Below, piece after piece: positions 7,990 to 15,112 of a stretch of DNA of 19,358 nucleotides (position 1 is its first letter; each line of letters opens with the position of its first letter). Source of the stretch: CAYTSA01 sp964440345 (GTDB lineage Bacteria > Desulfobacterota > Desulfovibrionia > Desulfovibrionales > Desulfovibrionaceae); assembly GCA_964440345.1 (NCBI GenBank), contig CAYTSA010000076.1, positions 1 through 19,358 on the forward strand, written 5' to 3'. Below the pieces are notes generated by a model that was not told the origin of the DNA, did no database searches, and saw nothing but the letters and a program-made list of their open reading frames with translations. Both the position numbers and the translations under genes were made by a program.

Positions 7990-10563
7990 TCATTCATTGC
8001 GCAACACGGGCCACGCTTCCTGGCCCAGCAGGTGGTGCATGTAGACCACGCCCAGCGCCAGCGTGGCGGCCGGCCCGCCGAGTATGACACACGCCAGGGG
8101 CCGCCAGAGCAGATTCCAGGGTATGTTCATGACAAAAGTCACGAACACCCAGCCCAGCATGGCGCCCAGCACAGCGGACACCAGGGCGGCGGCCAGGCCC
8201 AGCAGGGCGAACTCCGCCAGCAGGGTCAGGGCTATGTCCGTGCGTGTTGCGCCTAGCACCTTGAGCATGACCGCCTCGCCCTGGCGGGCGCGCATAGCCG
8301 CCCGTAGCGTTTCCGCCAGCACCAGCAGCCCCGCCAGCAGCGTGACCCCGGCAGTGGCTTTGACGGCGGCGCCTATCTGGCTGATGAGGCCGGCCACTTC
8401 CTGCAGCACGTCCTTCAAGTAGATGATCACCGCCTGGGGGAACTCTTCCGCTGTGCGGCGGAATATAACGTCTTCGCTTTCCAGTGAGGCGTAAGCGGTC
8501 GCCACGTATGCCTTGGGCGCGTTTTCCAGCGTGCCCGGGGCAAAGATTATGGAATGGTTCAAGGACAATGACTGCCACTCCACCGCCCGCAGGCAGGCGA
8601 CTTCCGCCGTTACCTCCCGGCCCAGCAGGTTCACGGTTATTGTTTCCCCAATATCAAGGCCCAGGCCGCCGGCTATGCCTTCTGTCAGGCAGATGCGCGG
8701 CGGACCCGCATAGTCCGGCGGCCACCATTCGCCAGCAGTGATTTCAATATCGTCTGGTTTGTGTGCTGCATAGGTCATGCCCCGGTCTCCGCGGAGCACC
8801 CACTGATAATCCGGAGGAACCTCCACCTGGCCGGCAGGAAGGCCGTCTATCTTGACAATGCGTCCGCGGAGTGAAGGCTCGTACTCCACAGTTTTCACGC
8901 CTTTTGTGCTGCGCAGCATTTGGACAAAGGGCTCGGCCTGGCTTTCCGGTATGTCAATAAAAAAGAAGGACGGCGCGTCCTGGGGCATTTGTTCTTCAAT
9001 CTGCCGGGTCATGTTGCCCTGGGCCATGGCCACCACCGTGAGCACGGTCAGGCCCAGGCCAAGGGAGAAAACGACCTGGGGCGTGGAGGCGCCGGGCCGG
9101 TGCACATTAACCAAGCCATGGGCCAGCCACAATGCTTTGGGGCGGGCCGCCCGGGCCGCCAACCGCATCACCGCCCAGGCGCAGACCCGGAATACAGTGG
9201 CCGCCAGCAGCACCGCGGCGGCGAAACCGGCCACCAGAGCCAGCTGGCCCGTGTATATCCAGCCAAGCAGAAACAGCAGCAGGCTGAGTCCGGCCACAGC
9301 CAGCCTCGCCAGGGCGGTTGGCTTGCCCTGCCGTGGGTCGCTGTAGCCCCGCCACAGCCGGGCCGGCTCCACCTGGCTTGCGGCGGACAGGGCCGGCAGA
9401 GAAAAGGCCAGGGCCGTCAGCACGCCAAAAGCCAGGGCCACAGCCAACGGGCCCCAGTATATTCCTGGCCGGACAGCCATTTGCAGTGAATTGGACAGAA
9501 AGTTGGCGCCGACGTGCGCCGCCGCCGCTCCGGCCAGCAAGCCCAGCGCTCCGCCAAGGAGAGCGAGCAGCGTTACCTGGACAAGGTACGTGGTCATGGC
9601 CAGCCGCCGGCTGGCGCCCAGACATTTCATGGAGGCAATGACTGTGGTCTTGGCGGCCAGGTGCGCCCGCACGCCGTTGGCCGCGCCTACTCCGCCCACC
9701 AGCAGGGATGCAAGCCCCACCAGCGTGAGGTACACGGCCAGGTTGTCCAGAGACCTTTCCAGGCCCTCGTTGGCGGCCGTGTATATGCGAAACCGCCAGC
9801 CGGAGTCCTGGTAGTCCTGCTTCAACTGAGCACGAAAGGCTTCAACGTCTTTTACGGCCGCCTGTCCGGGCAAGCGGAGGCGGTAGTAGTGATAGACCAC
9901 GCTGCCGGGAACGGCCAGTTGCGTGGCCTGAAAGCCTTCCATGGAGATCATCAGCCGCGGGCCCAGGCCAAAAAAGTTGCCAGGCCGGTCTGGTTCTTTT
10001 TCCAGCACGGCCCGCAGCCGGAACACGGCTTTGCCCAGGGTCACGGCGTCTCCGACCTCCAGGCCAAGCCGGGCCAGGAGCCCGCGCTCGGCAACAGCGC
10101 CGAATTCGCCGTTGCGCATTGTCAGCATCTGATGCAGACCGCCTGAGGGCGCCAGCTCAACATTGCCGTACAGCGGGTAGGCGTTGTCCACAGCCTTGAG
10201 CTCCACCAACGAGGCCGGAGCAGAACCAGCTTCTGACTGGAGCGGCCGGGCCATGGCCCGCATGCGGACCATGCGGGAGACCTCGGCTTGGCTGCGCAGA
10301 TGGTCAAGGGCCTGGGGAGCCATTTCTCTGTGGCTGAGGCGGATTTCCAGATCGCCGCCCAGCAGCCGCTTAGCGTCCTGGCCCAGACCGGCTTCAAGGG
10401 ATGCGGCCAAAGAGCCGACGCCGGCCACTGCGCCCACGCCCAAGGCCAGGCAGGTGAGGAACACGCCGAACCGCTTCAGGCCGTTTTCCCGGCCGCCGCG
10501 CAATTCGCGCAGGGCCAGGCGGAAGGCCAGGGCAGTTTCAAACAGCAAGGAGTCGCGTTGCAT
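7990..10563 (-). CDS. ybbP: ABC transporter permease, YbbP/FtsX-MacB family
   Basis: Product of 857 aa from the ATG at 10563 (MQRDSLLFE). An in-frame start 23 codons upstream would lie inside the ATPase gene and is not preferred. The chosen start overlaps the ATPase stop by one base (TGATG), with GGAG 8 nt upstream. The protein has one N-terminal membrane helix, a large extracytoplasmic domain, two clusters of FtsX-type helices in the middle and end (for example around LVGLASLLVGGVGAANGVRA and TAGVTLLAGLLVLAETLRAA), and a second soluble domain between them. This duplicated FtsX layout matches YbbP, about 800 aa in E. coli, which pairs with YbbA. Function is not well established; release of lipophilic or envelope substrates is an inference from the neighbours. 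Confidence 0.88.
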   Translation of the reverse strand: MQRDSLLFETALAFRLALRELRGGRENGLKRFGVFLTCLALGVGAVAGVGSLAASLEAGLGQDAKRLLGGDLEIRLSHREMAPQALDHLRSQAEVSRMVRMRAMARPLQSEAGSAPASLVELKAVDNAYPLYGNVELAPSGGLHQMLTMRNGEFGAVAERGLLARLGLEVGDAVTLGKAVFRLRAVLEKEPDRPGNFFGLGPRLMISMEGFQATQLAVPGSVVYHYYRLRLPGQAAVKDVEAFRAQLKQDYQDSGWRFRIYTAANEGLERSLDNLAVYLTLVGLASLLVGGVGAANGVRAHLAAKTTVIASMKCLGASRRLAMTTYLVQVTLLALLGGALGLLAGAAAAHVGANFLSNSLQMAVRPGIYWGPLAVALAFGVLTALAFSLPALSAASQVEPARLWRGYSDPRQGKPTALARLAVAGLSLLLFLLGWIYTGQLALVAGFAAAVLLAATVFRVCAWAVMRLAARAARPKALWLAHGLVNVHRPGASTPQVVFSLGLGLTVLTVVAMAQGNMTRQIEEQMPQDAPSFFFIDIPESQAEPFVQMLRSTKGVKTVEYEPSLRGRIVKIDGLPAGQVEVPPDYQWVLRGDRGMTYAAHKPDDIEITAGEWWPPDYAGPPRICLTEGIAGGLGLDIGETITVNLLGREVTAEVACLRAVEWQSLSLNHSIIFAPGTLENAPKAYVATAYASLESEDVIFRRTAEEFPQAVIIYLKDVLQEVAGLISQIGAAVKATAGVTLLAGLLVLAETLRAAMRARQGEAVMLKVLGATRTDIALTLLAEFALLGLAAALVSAVLGAMLGWVFVTFVMNIPWNLLWRPLACVILGGPAATLALGVVYMHHLLGQEAWPVLRNE

Positions 10564-11261
10564 CAGGCTGGCTCCGAGGTTTCGCCGGGCTCGTAAATGT
10601 GTCCTTGGACCATGCGCACCATGCGGGAGCACCGGCCGGCCAGCCGGGCGTCGTGGGTGATGAGCACCAGGGCGGCGCTGGTCTGGCCGGCCATGTCGAA
10701 CATCAGGTCCATCACGCGTTTGCCTGTGTCTTCGTCCAGGTTGCCTGTGGGTTCGTCTGCCAGCAGTATCTGTGGTTTGGGGGCAAAGGCCCGGGCCAAG
10801 GCGACCCGCTGTTGCTCGCCGCCGGAGAGTTGGGCCGGGTAGTGGGCGGCCCGGCCGGCCAGGCCCACGGCGTTCAGTTCTTGCCTGGCCCGGTCAAAGG
10901 CGTCTGCAGCGCCCATGAATTCCAGGGGCAGGGCGACGTTTTCCACTGCAGTCATGGCCGGGGCCAGGTGAAAAGCCTGAAAGACAATGCTTATGCGCCC
11001 GCGCCGAAAGCGCGCCAGCTGGTCTTCGTTCAAGGCGGCAAGGTCTTGTCCTGCAACCTGTACAACGCCGGAGCTGGGCTTTTCCAGCCCGGCCGTGACC
11101 ATCAGCATGGTGGTTTTTCCAGACCCGGAGGGGCCCATCACGCTAACAGTTTCGCCGGCTCCCACGGCCAGGTTGACGTCGTTGAGCACGTTGACCGGGC
11201 CGGCCGGTCCGGCTAATGTGAGCCGCACGTCTTGTAAGAAAATGGAGTTATCCTGAGTCAT
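10563..11261 (-). CDS. ybbA: ABC transporter ATP-binding protein, YbbA/LolD-like
   Basis: Product of 232 aa with start at ATG 11261 (MTQDNSIF), preceded by AAAGGAAACAC. A longer in-frame option to 11300 would run into the divergent esterase gene and has no ribosome site. Motifs are Walker A GPSGSGKTT (43-51), Q-loop Gln95 (VFQAF), signature LSGGEQQRVALARA (145-158), Walker B ILLADEPTGNLD (165-176) and switch His203. The GNLD extension and length are typical of the LolD/MacB exporter class. It is co-transcribed with the YbbP-like permease and lies divergent to a TesA-like esterase, exactly as in the E. coli tesA-ybbA-ybbP locus, which supports the YbbA assignment over LolD. Confidence 0.92.
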   Translation of the reverse strand: MTQDNSIFLQDVRLTLAGPAGPVNVLNDVNLAVGAGETVSVMGPSGSGKTTMLMVTAGLEKPSSGVVQVAGQDLAALNEDQLARFRRGRISIVFQAFHLAPAMTAVENVALPLEFMGAADAFDRARQELNAVGLAGRAAHYPAQLSGGEQQRVALARAFAPKPQILLADEPTGNLDEDTGKRVMDLMFDMAGQTSAALVLITHDARLAGRCSRMVRMVQGHIYEPGETSEPA

Positions 11262-11282
11262 GTGTTTCCTTTGGCGTAGCTT

Positions 11283-11966
11283 GTGAGTAAAAGTATGCAA
11301 TCAGAATACAGGCGCAGCTTATTGTGCCTCATTTTTCTTTTTCTGCAACTGGCAATGTGGAGCGGGTGCATGCAGAGAACAGCGAACGCCGCTGCTGAAA
11401 CAACAGTTCTGGCCTTTGGCGACAGCCTGTTTGCTGGCTGGGGGTTGGCGCCGGGCCAATCTGTGCCGGATCAACTGCAGCAGATTGCAGACGCGCAAGG
11501 GCTGCCGGTGCGCATGATCAACGCCGGGGTTTCAGGCGACACCAGCGCCGGAGGGCTTCGCCGCCTGGGCTGGGCGTTGTCGCCGTTGCCGGACGTCGTC
11601 ATGGTGGAGCTGGGGGCCAATGACGCACTGCAGGGCCTTTCGCCAGAGGAGATGGAGAGGAATCTGGAGGCCATACTGCAGCAGCTGCAACAAGAGTCCA
11701 TCCCCGTATTGTTGATAGGCATGCGCGCTCCTGCCAACCTTGGAGAAGAGTACTCTCGCCGCTACAACGCAATATTTGCCGTTCTGGCGGAGCGCTACAA
11801 TACACTGTACTACCCGTTCATGCTGGAGGGGGTTGCCGGCAACGAGGAGCTGGTCTTGCCGGATGGCCTTCATCCCAATGCGGCTGGCGCAAGAGTGATC
11901 GCAGAAAACCTTTACCCATATTTGCACAAGCTGGTCAAAAAGGCGCAGCAGGAGCAGAAAGACTGA
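11283..11966 (+). CDS. tesA: TesA-like SGNH esterase / lysophospholipase
   Basis: Product of 227 aa if GTG 11283 is used; ATG 11295 (MQSEYRRSLL) is equally plausible, as neither has a clear ribosome site. The first 38 residues form a signal peptide with a long hydrophobic stretch and a likely cleavage near ANAAA. The SGNH blocks are clear: Ser48 in AFGDSL, Gly82 in NAGVSGDTS, Asn113 in GANDALQG, and Asp194/His197 in DGLHPN. The family (thioesterase I/protease I/lysophospholipase L1) acts on acyl esters in the periplasm. Divergent ybbA-ybbP neighbours support the identity. The starts of the two divergent genes are only 21 to 33 bp apart, so promoters must overlap the coding ends. Confidence 0.92.
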   Translation: MSKSMQSEYRRSLLCLIFLFLQLAMWSGCMQRTANAAAETTVLAFGDSLFAGWGLAPGQSVPDQLQQIADAQGLPVRMINAGVSGDTSAGGLRRLGWALSPLPDVVMVELGANDALQGLSPEEMERNLEAILQQLQQESIPVLLIGMRAPANLGEEYSRRYNAIFAVLAERYNTLYYPFMLEGVAGNEELVLPDGLHPNAAGARVIAENLYPYLHKLVKKAQQEQKD

Positions 11967-11968
11967 CG

Positions 11969-12006
11969 ATGCAATACGTCCAACTTAAGTTACAGTCGTG
12001 TTGCAT
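11969..12006. promoter_or_regulatory. Nested dyad after the tesA-like gene
   Basis: Outer arms ATGCAATAC (11969-11977) and GTGTTGCAT (11998-12006) match at 8 of 9 positions. Between them lies a perfect 10-bp palindrome, AACTTAAGTT (11982-11991). It begins 3 nt after the esterase stop. The following bases (AAAGGGTCTTTT) are not a clean T-tract. It may be a weak terminator for the esterase or an operator upstream of the promoter at 12049; function is not decided by sequence. Confidence 0.4.
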
Positions 12007-12048
12007 AAAGGGTCTTTTCATCAAGACTGCAGAACCTCGTCAAACACA

Positions 12049-12077
12049 TTGACTTTTTTCTTTTTCCAGAGTATATT
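12049..12077 (+). promoter_or_regulatory. Strong sigma70-like promoter of the exported-protein cluster
   Basis: TTGACT (12049-12054) and TATATT (12072-12077) are separated by exactly 17 bp, and the spacer is T-rich. This is the best promoter match in the window. It would give a 5' leader of about 110 nt before the ATG at 12195. That leader has a stem CTTGCGC/GCGCAAG (12159-12165 with 12176-12182) ending immediately before the ribosome site AAGGAGGA (12183-12190). Confidence 0.75.
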
Positions 12078-12194
12078 TTATAAGAGTGCTGCGCGCAGGA
12101 CAGTTGTGCGCAGGTGTAACGTACTGCAATGTAAATATGTTCGCAAAATAATCGTTCTCTTGCGCGGCTTTGCGAGCGCAAGAAGGAGGACACC

Positions 12195-12848
12195 ATGCGT
12201 CGAGTAGTCTTGTGCCTGTGTATAGTATGCTTGCTTGCTCCCGCTGCTTTGGCCCAAAACACGTTGTCAGAGGCGAGGCATTGGGAAGCAGTGGCCCAGG
12301 ACGTTGTCAAAAGCGTTGTGAAATCCATGAAAAAGCAGGAGCGTACTGATGTTGCGATGGCCTGCCTGCGCACTGACGACCACTCTTCCTTTGGCCGGTC
12401 CCTGCGGACCCATCTGGCCACAGCGCTTATGGACCAGGGGCTTACTCCAACCACGGCGGCTTTGCCCCGGCAGGATTGCCTCAACGTCCGTTGGGCAGTG
12501 CAGCTAATCAGCCACAGAGAGTCCCCGAGCATGTTGAGCGGCCTGACAAAATCTCACTTCACAGTCATGGATTACGGCGTCTACAAGGACCTGACTGGCC
12601 AGGGCAAGACGGAATACGCCGGCGCAGGCACAACCCGCGACGACTACTACGCAGAATCCTTCTCTTTCTCTGAATACACCGAAGTCACGGTTACCACGAC
12701 CATTGACGATACTGAGCTGTATCTGGTTCGCAACAGCAACACGTACTACATCAACGACCTCGACAGCCGTCATTACTGGCCGATACCAGATATCTGGGAA
12801 GAACCGAATCATCTGCCGGAAAAAACGTACTCCACGGTCACTTACTAA
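12195..12848 (+). CDS. Exported protein of unknown function, weakly FlgO-like
   Basis: Product of 217 aa. A clear signal peptide (MRRVV, hydrophobic core, cleavage after ALA at residue 20) sends it to the periplasm. The ribosome site AAGGAGGA sits 4 nt before the ATG. The middle segment, a helix rich in VVKSVVKSMKK followed by DVAMACL and SSFGRSLRTHLATALMDQGL, has the same order of elements as the FlgO-domain lipoprotein encoded next (SIIVSSF...SPFGRMTAEYVASRLAQKGY). The two may therefore be distant paralogues; this is my reading and not a database result. The C-terminal third is rich in Thr, Tyr and acidic residues (YTEVTVTTTIDDTELYLV). I do not recognise the family. It is the first gene of a three-gene exported cluster with its own promoter. 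Confidence 0.8.
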   Translation: MRRVVLCLCIVCLLAPAALAQNTLSEARHWEAVAQDVVKSVVKSMKKQERTDVAMACLRTDDHSSFGRSLRTHLATALMDQGLTPTTAALPRQDCLNVRWAVQLISHRESPSMLSGLTKSHFTVMDYGVYKDLTGQGKTEYAGAGTTRDDYYAESFSFSEYTEVTVTTTIDDTELYLVRNSNTYYINDLDSRHYWPIPDIWEEPNHLPEKTYSTVTY

Positions 12849-12863
12849 ACGGGAGAAGACTGC

Positions 12864-13469
12864 ATGAACCGCCTGTTCTCTGTATTGCTGCTCGCATGCG
12901 TTGCTGTGGCCGTTCTCGGCCTTGCCGGGTGCTCCAACAAGCCGGGGAAAATCTACGTTAAAACAGATTTGGTCCAGGCCGGCTATGACTTGGCTGATTC
13001 TTTGGAAGACAATCTCAAGTTTGCCGTTTCCAAAGACCAGTCCATCATCGTTTCCAGCTTTGTCAATGTGGACAACCTGGAGGAGTCCTCCCCTTTCGGC
13101 CGCATGACTGCTGAGTACGTGGCCTCCCGGCTGGCGCAGAAGGGCTATTCGATTATTGAACTCAAGCTGCGGCAGGACACCTTGTTCGTCAAAAAGCAGA
13201 AGGGCGAATTCCTTCTTAGCCGGGACGTCAAGTACATCAGCCGCGAGAACAACGCGCCTCTGGTCGTTGTGGGAACCTACACCGGCGGGTATGACAAAGT
13301 GTATGTCTCCGCCCGCATTGTCCGCACAGAGGATAACGTCATTGTCTCCTCCAGCGACTACGCCATCCCCATGAACTGGAAGAAGCGCAACTACATGCTA
13401 AACAAGAACTATCTGGACCCGGAACTGCAAAACCACAACTTTCCGGGCCGGACTGAACAAAAAGACTAG
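12864..13469 (+). CDS. FlgO-domain outer-membrane-type lipoprotein
   Basis: Product of 201 aa. A lipoprotein signal with lipobox LAGC puts lipidated Cys23 after a hydrophobic core, and Ser at +2 fits transport to the outer membrane. The body (about 38-165) resembles the FlgO domain: an amphipathic helix (AGYDLADSLEDNL), a strand IIVSSFVNVD, then SSPFGRMTAEYVASRLAQKG and IIELKLR, and a repeated strand region LVVVGTYTGGYDKVYVSARI. FlgO of Vibrio supports the flagellar outer rings. No flagellar gene lies here, so a flagellar role is not supported by context. Ribosome site GGGAGAAG precedes the ATG, and the gap to the upstream gene is 15 nt. Domain assignment is fairly confident, function is not. 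Confidence 0.8.
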   Translation: MNRLFSVLLLACVAVAVLGLAGCSNKPGKIYVKTDLVQAGYDLADSLEDNLKFAVSKDQSIIVSSFVNVDNLEESSPFGRMTAEYVASRLAQKGYSIIELKLRQDTLFVKKQKGEFLLSRDVKYISRENNAPLVVVGTYTGGYDKVYVSARIVRTEDNVIVSSSDYAIPMNWKKRNYMLNKNYLDPELQNHNFPGRTEQKD

Positions 13470-13477
13470 GCTCCTGC

Positions 13478-13508
13478 CGTCTGCGCCGTCAGCCTGACGG
13501 CGCAGACG
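13478..13508 (+). terminator. Intercistronic hairpin in front of the small secreted protein
   Basis: A 14-bp perfect stem (13478-13491 with 13495-13508, arm GTCTGCGCCGTCA) has a 3-nt loop. No T-run follows, so it is not a normal intrinsic terminator. It ends 11 nt before the ATG at 13520 and fills the place where a ribosome site should be. It may reduce readthrough, protect the upstream mRNA or hinder translation of the third gene. Confidence 0.55.
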
Positions 13509-13519
13509 TATTCACCCCC

Positions 13520-13822
13520 ATGCGCACTGCTTTTCTCCTTGTCTGCGCTTTTCTGCTTGTGCTCGCCCCTTTTGTGGAGCTTTTGCCCTGGGCGTCCGCC
13601 GCAGGACTGCCCCGATGTACGTACACCATAGAAAACACCTACGCGAACGGCCGTGTCGCTCTGGCGGTCATCTACCGTAACGGCGCAGAAGTAGGCCGCA
13701 TCCACTTCAACGACCGGTCGAACTGGTACTGGGTGGAGTGCGTGAACGGCGGGGTGGACCCTGCTGAAACATTCCAGCGCATGCGGGACGCTGACTGGGC
13801 AACGTGCCAGCGGTGTTATTGA
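13520..13822 (+). CDS. Small secreted four-cysteine protein, unknown function
   Basis: Product of 100 aa with a long signal peptide (hydrophobic residues 4-24, probable cleavage near ASA/AG at 27-28). The mature part of about 72 residues is beta-like (CTYTIENTYANGRVALAVIYRNG) and contains Cys33, Cys74, Cys96 and Cys99, the last two as CQRC next to the C-terminus. Such spacing fits two disulfides or a metal or thiol motif, but I recognise no family. There is no Shine-Dalgarno sequence: the ATG follows ATTCACCCCC, directly behind a strong hairpin. Translation might depend on coupling or be low. Coding potential is supported by the signal peptide and clean frame. It is third in the exported cluster. 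Confidence 0.65.
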   Translation: MRTAFLLVCAFLLVLAPFVELLPWASAAGLPRCTYTIENTYANGRVALAVIYRNGAEVGRIHFNDRSNWYWVECVNGGVDPAETFQRMRDADWATCQRCY

Positions 13823-14206
13823 CGGGCCAGCAAGAAAGGACGACTAGCGCCGTTTCGTTTAGCCGCGATTTTGCAGTGTCTGCGAAAGAGTGCGGCGGCG
13901 GCTGTGGGGCAAAAGGCGCGCAGAGCAGGCCATTTGGTTTTTGGTTAAATAGCTGGCGGTTCTGTATCGGTTGCAGGCCTTTTGTACGCTTTTTTTTGGA
14001 GGCTTTGTTTTTGCGATTTTTGTAACGATCATACTTTGTTGAGAGTTGCAGTCAGAGAACAAAATTGCTGCAACCTTTTCCTGTCACACTATTTTTTTTT
14101 GCCTGTCACCAGATGGTAACACGTTTTTCTTAGGTAATGGTAACCCACATTGGTGACGGGAATTTTTTACTTTTCGAACACACAAGCATCGGAGGATTAC
14201 ACAACA
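13823..14206. promoter_or_regulatory. Regulatory region upstream of pstS with Pho-box-like repeats
   Basis: This 384-nt stretch has no supported gene. Two CTGTCAC motifs, at 14081-14087 and 14103-14109, are 22 bp apart, which equals two 11-bp Pho-box periods. The second forms an imperfect palindrome with GGTAACA (TGTCACC-AGAT-GGTAACA, 14104-14121). Further copies of a GGTAAC/GGTGAC motif follow at 14133, 14139 and 14152. GTTGCAG/CTGCAAC arms (14045-14051 and 14068-14074) form another, looser dyad. PhoB-type control is expected for pst genes, but the fit to the E. coli Pho box is only partial, because the middle half-site is a T-run. The pstS ribosome site GGAGG lies at 14191-14195. Confidence 0.55.
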
Positions 14207-15016
14207 ATGCGTTTCACCAAACTGATTATGACTGCGCTTATCGTTCTGGGTCTGGTCTCCACGGCTTTCGCCAGCGAGATCACCATCAAGGGCTCAACCA
14301 CTGTTTTCCCGATCATGCAGAAAGCCATTGAAGCATACATGGCTGACCATCCGAACGTGAACATCTCTCTTTCTGGCGGCGGTTCTTCCAACGGCATCAA
14401 GGCTATGCTGGACGGCACCACCGACATCGCCATGTCTTCCCGCAAAATTAAGGGCAAGGAAGTGACGGCTGCTGAAAACAAAGGTCTCAAGCCTGTTGAG
14501 CATGTTGTTGCCTTGGACGCCGTGCTGCCTATCATCCACACTAGTAACCCGGTCAACGATCTGACCATTGAGCAGCTGCAGGGCATATTTACCGGCAAAA
14601 TCACCAACTGGAAAGACGTAGGCGGCGAGGACCTGTCTATCGTGGTTATTTCTCGTGATAGCTCCTCCGGCACTTACGAAACTTGGCAGAAGTTTGTGGT
14701 GGGCAAAAAGAACAAGGTAACCCCCCGCGCGCTGCTGCAGGCGTCTTCCGGCGCTGTGCTGCAGGCTGTGTCCAAGAACTCCAAAGCCATCAGCTACGAC
14801 GGCATTGGCTATGTTGACGACTCCGTTAAGGCTCCTTCCGTTAACGGCATTAAAGGCAGCGCCGCCACCGCCAAGGACAGCTCCTTTCCGATTTCCCGCG
14901 AACTGCAGGTGTACACCAACGGCGAACCCACCGGCGACGTGAAGGCCTTCCTAGACTACCTGAAGGGACCGGGCCAGAAACACGTGCAAGCCGCTGGCTT
15001 TGTTACCCTGAACTAA
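14207..15016 (+). CDS. pstS: Phosphate-binding protein PstS
   Basis: Product of 269 aa from the ATG at 14207 (MRFTKLIMTA), 11 nt after GGAGG. A longer in-frame start at 14150 would add a non-signal sequence. A Sec signal peptide ends at AFAS. The mature protein shows the type of the short PBP family that binds phosphate: GSTTVFPI, SGGGSSNGI, SSRKIKGKE and RDSSSGTYETW, which hold the Ser/Thr/Asp/Arg contacts to phosphate. It delivers phosphate to the PstC-PstA channel encoded next. A hairpin lies between pstS and pstC, which can explain higher pstS than pstCA expression. Confidence 0.93.
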   Translation: MRFTKLIMTALIVLGLVSTAFASEITIKGSTTVFPIMQKAIEAYMADHPNVNISLSGGGSSNGIKAMLDGTTDIAMSSRKIKGKEVTAAENKGLKPVEHVVALDAVLPIIHTSNPVNDLTIEQLQGIFTGKITNWKDVGGEDLSIVVISRDSSSGTYETWQKFVVGKKNKVTPRALLQASSGAVLQAVSKNSKAISYDGIGYVDDSVKAPSVNGIKGSAATAKDSSFPISRELQVYTNGEPTGDVKAFLDYLKGPGQKHVQAAGFVTLN

Positions 15017-15040
15017 AAGTAGTCTCTGTCAATAAGAACT

Positions 15041-15074
15041 GCTCGTCCTCTGCCTGATTCGGCAAGGGACGAGC
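15041..15074 (+). terminator. Hairpin between pstS and pstC
   Basis: Arms GCTCGTCC (15041-15048) and GGACGAGC (15067-15074) extend after a 2-nt mismatch with TGCC/GGCA (15051-15054 and 15061-15064), leaving a 6-nt loop. Only TTCTCC follows, so it is not a full terminator. It probably acts as a partial terminator or as 3' protection for the pstS message. Confidence 0.6.
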
Positions 15075-15112
15075 TTCTCCTGACAACAAACACCACCAGC
15101 GCAAGGCCAGTT

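Noticed and set aside
10564..10632. Upstream extension of the permease start
   Set aside because: It would place 23 residues inside the ATPase coding region. The ATG at 10563 overlaps the ATPase stop and has a ribosome site.
13804..14025. A 73-codon frame after the small secreted protein
   Set aside because: It overlaps the end of the small protein gene, has no ribosome site and no signal or domain, and its sequence is AT-rich and regulatory in appearance.
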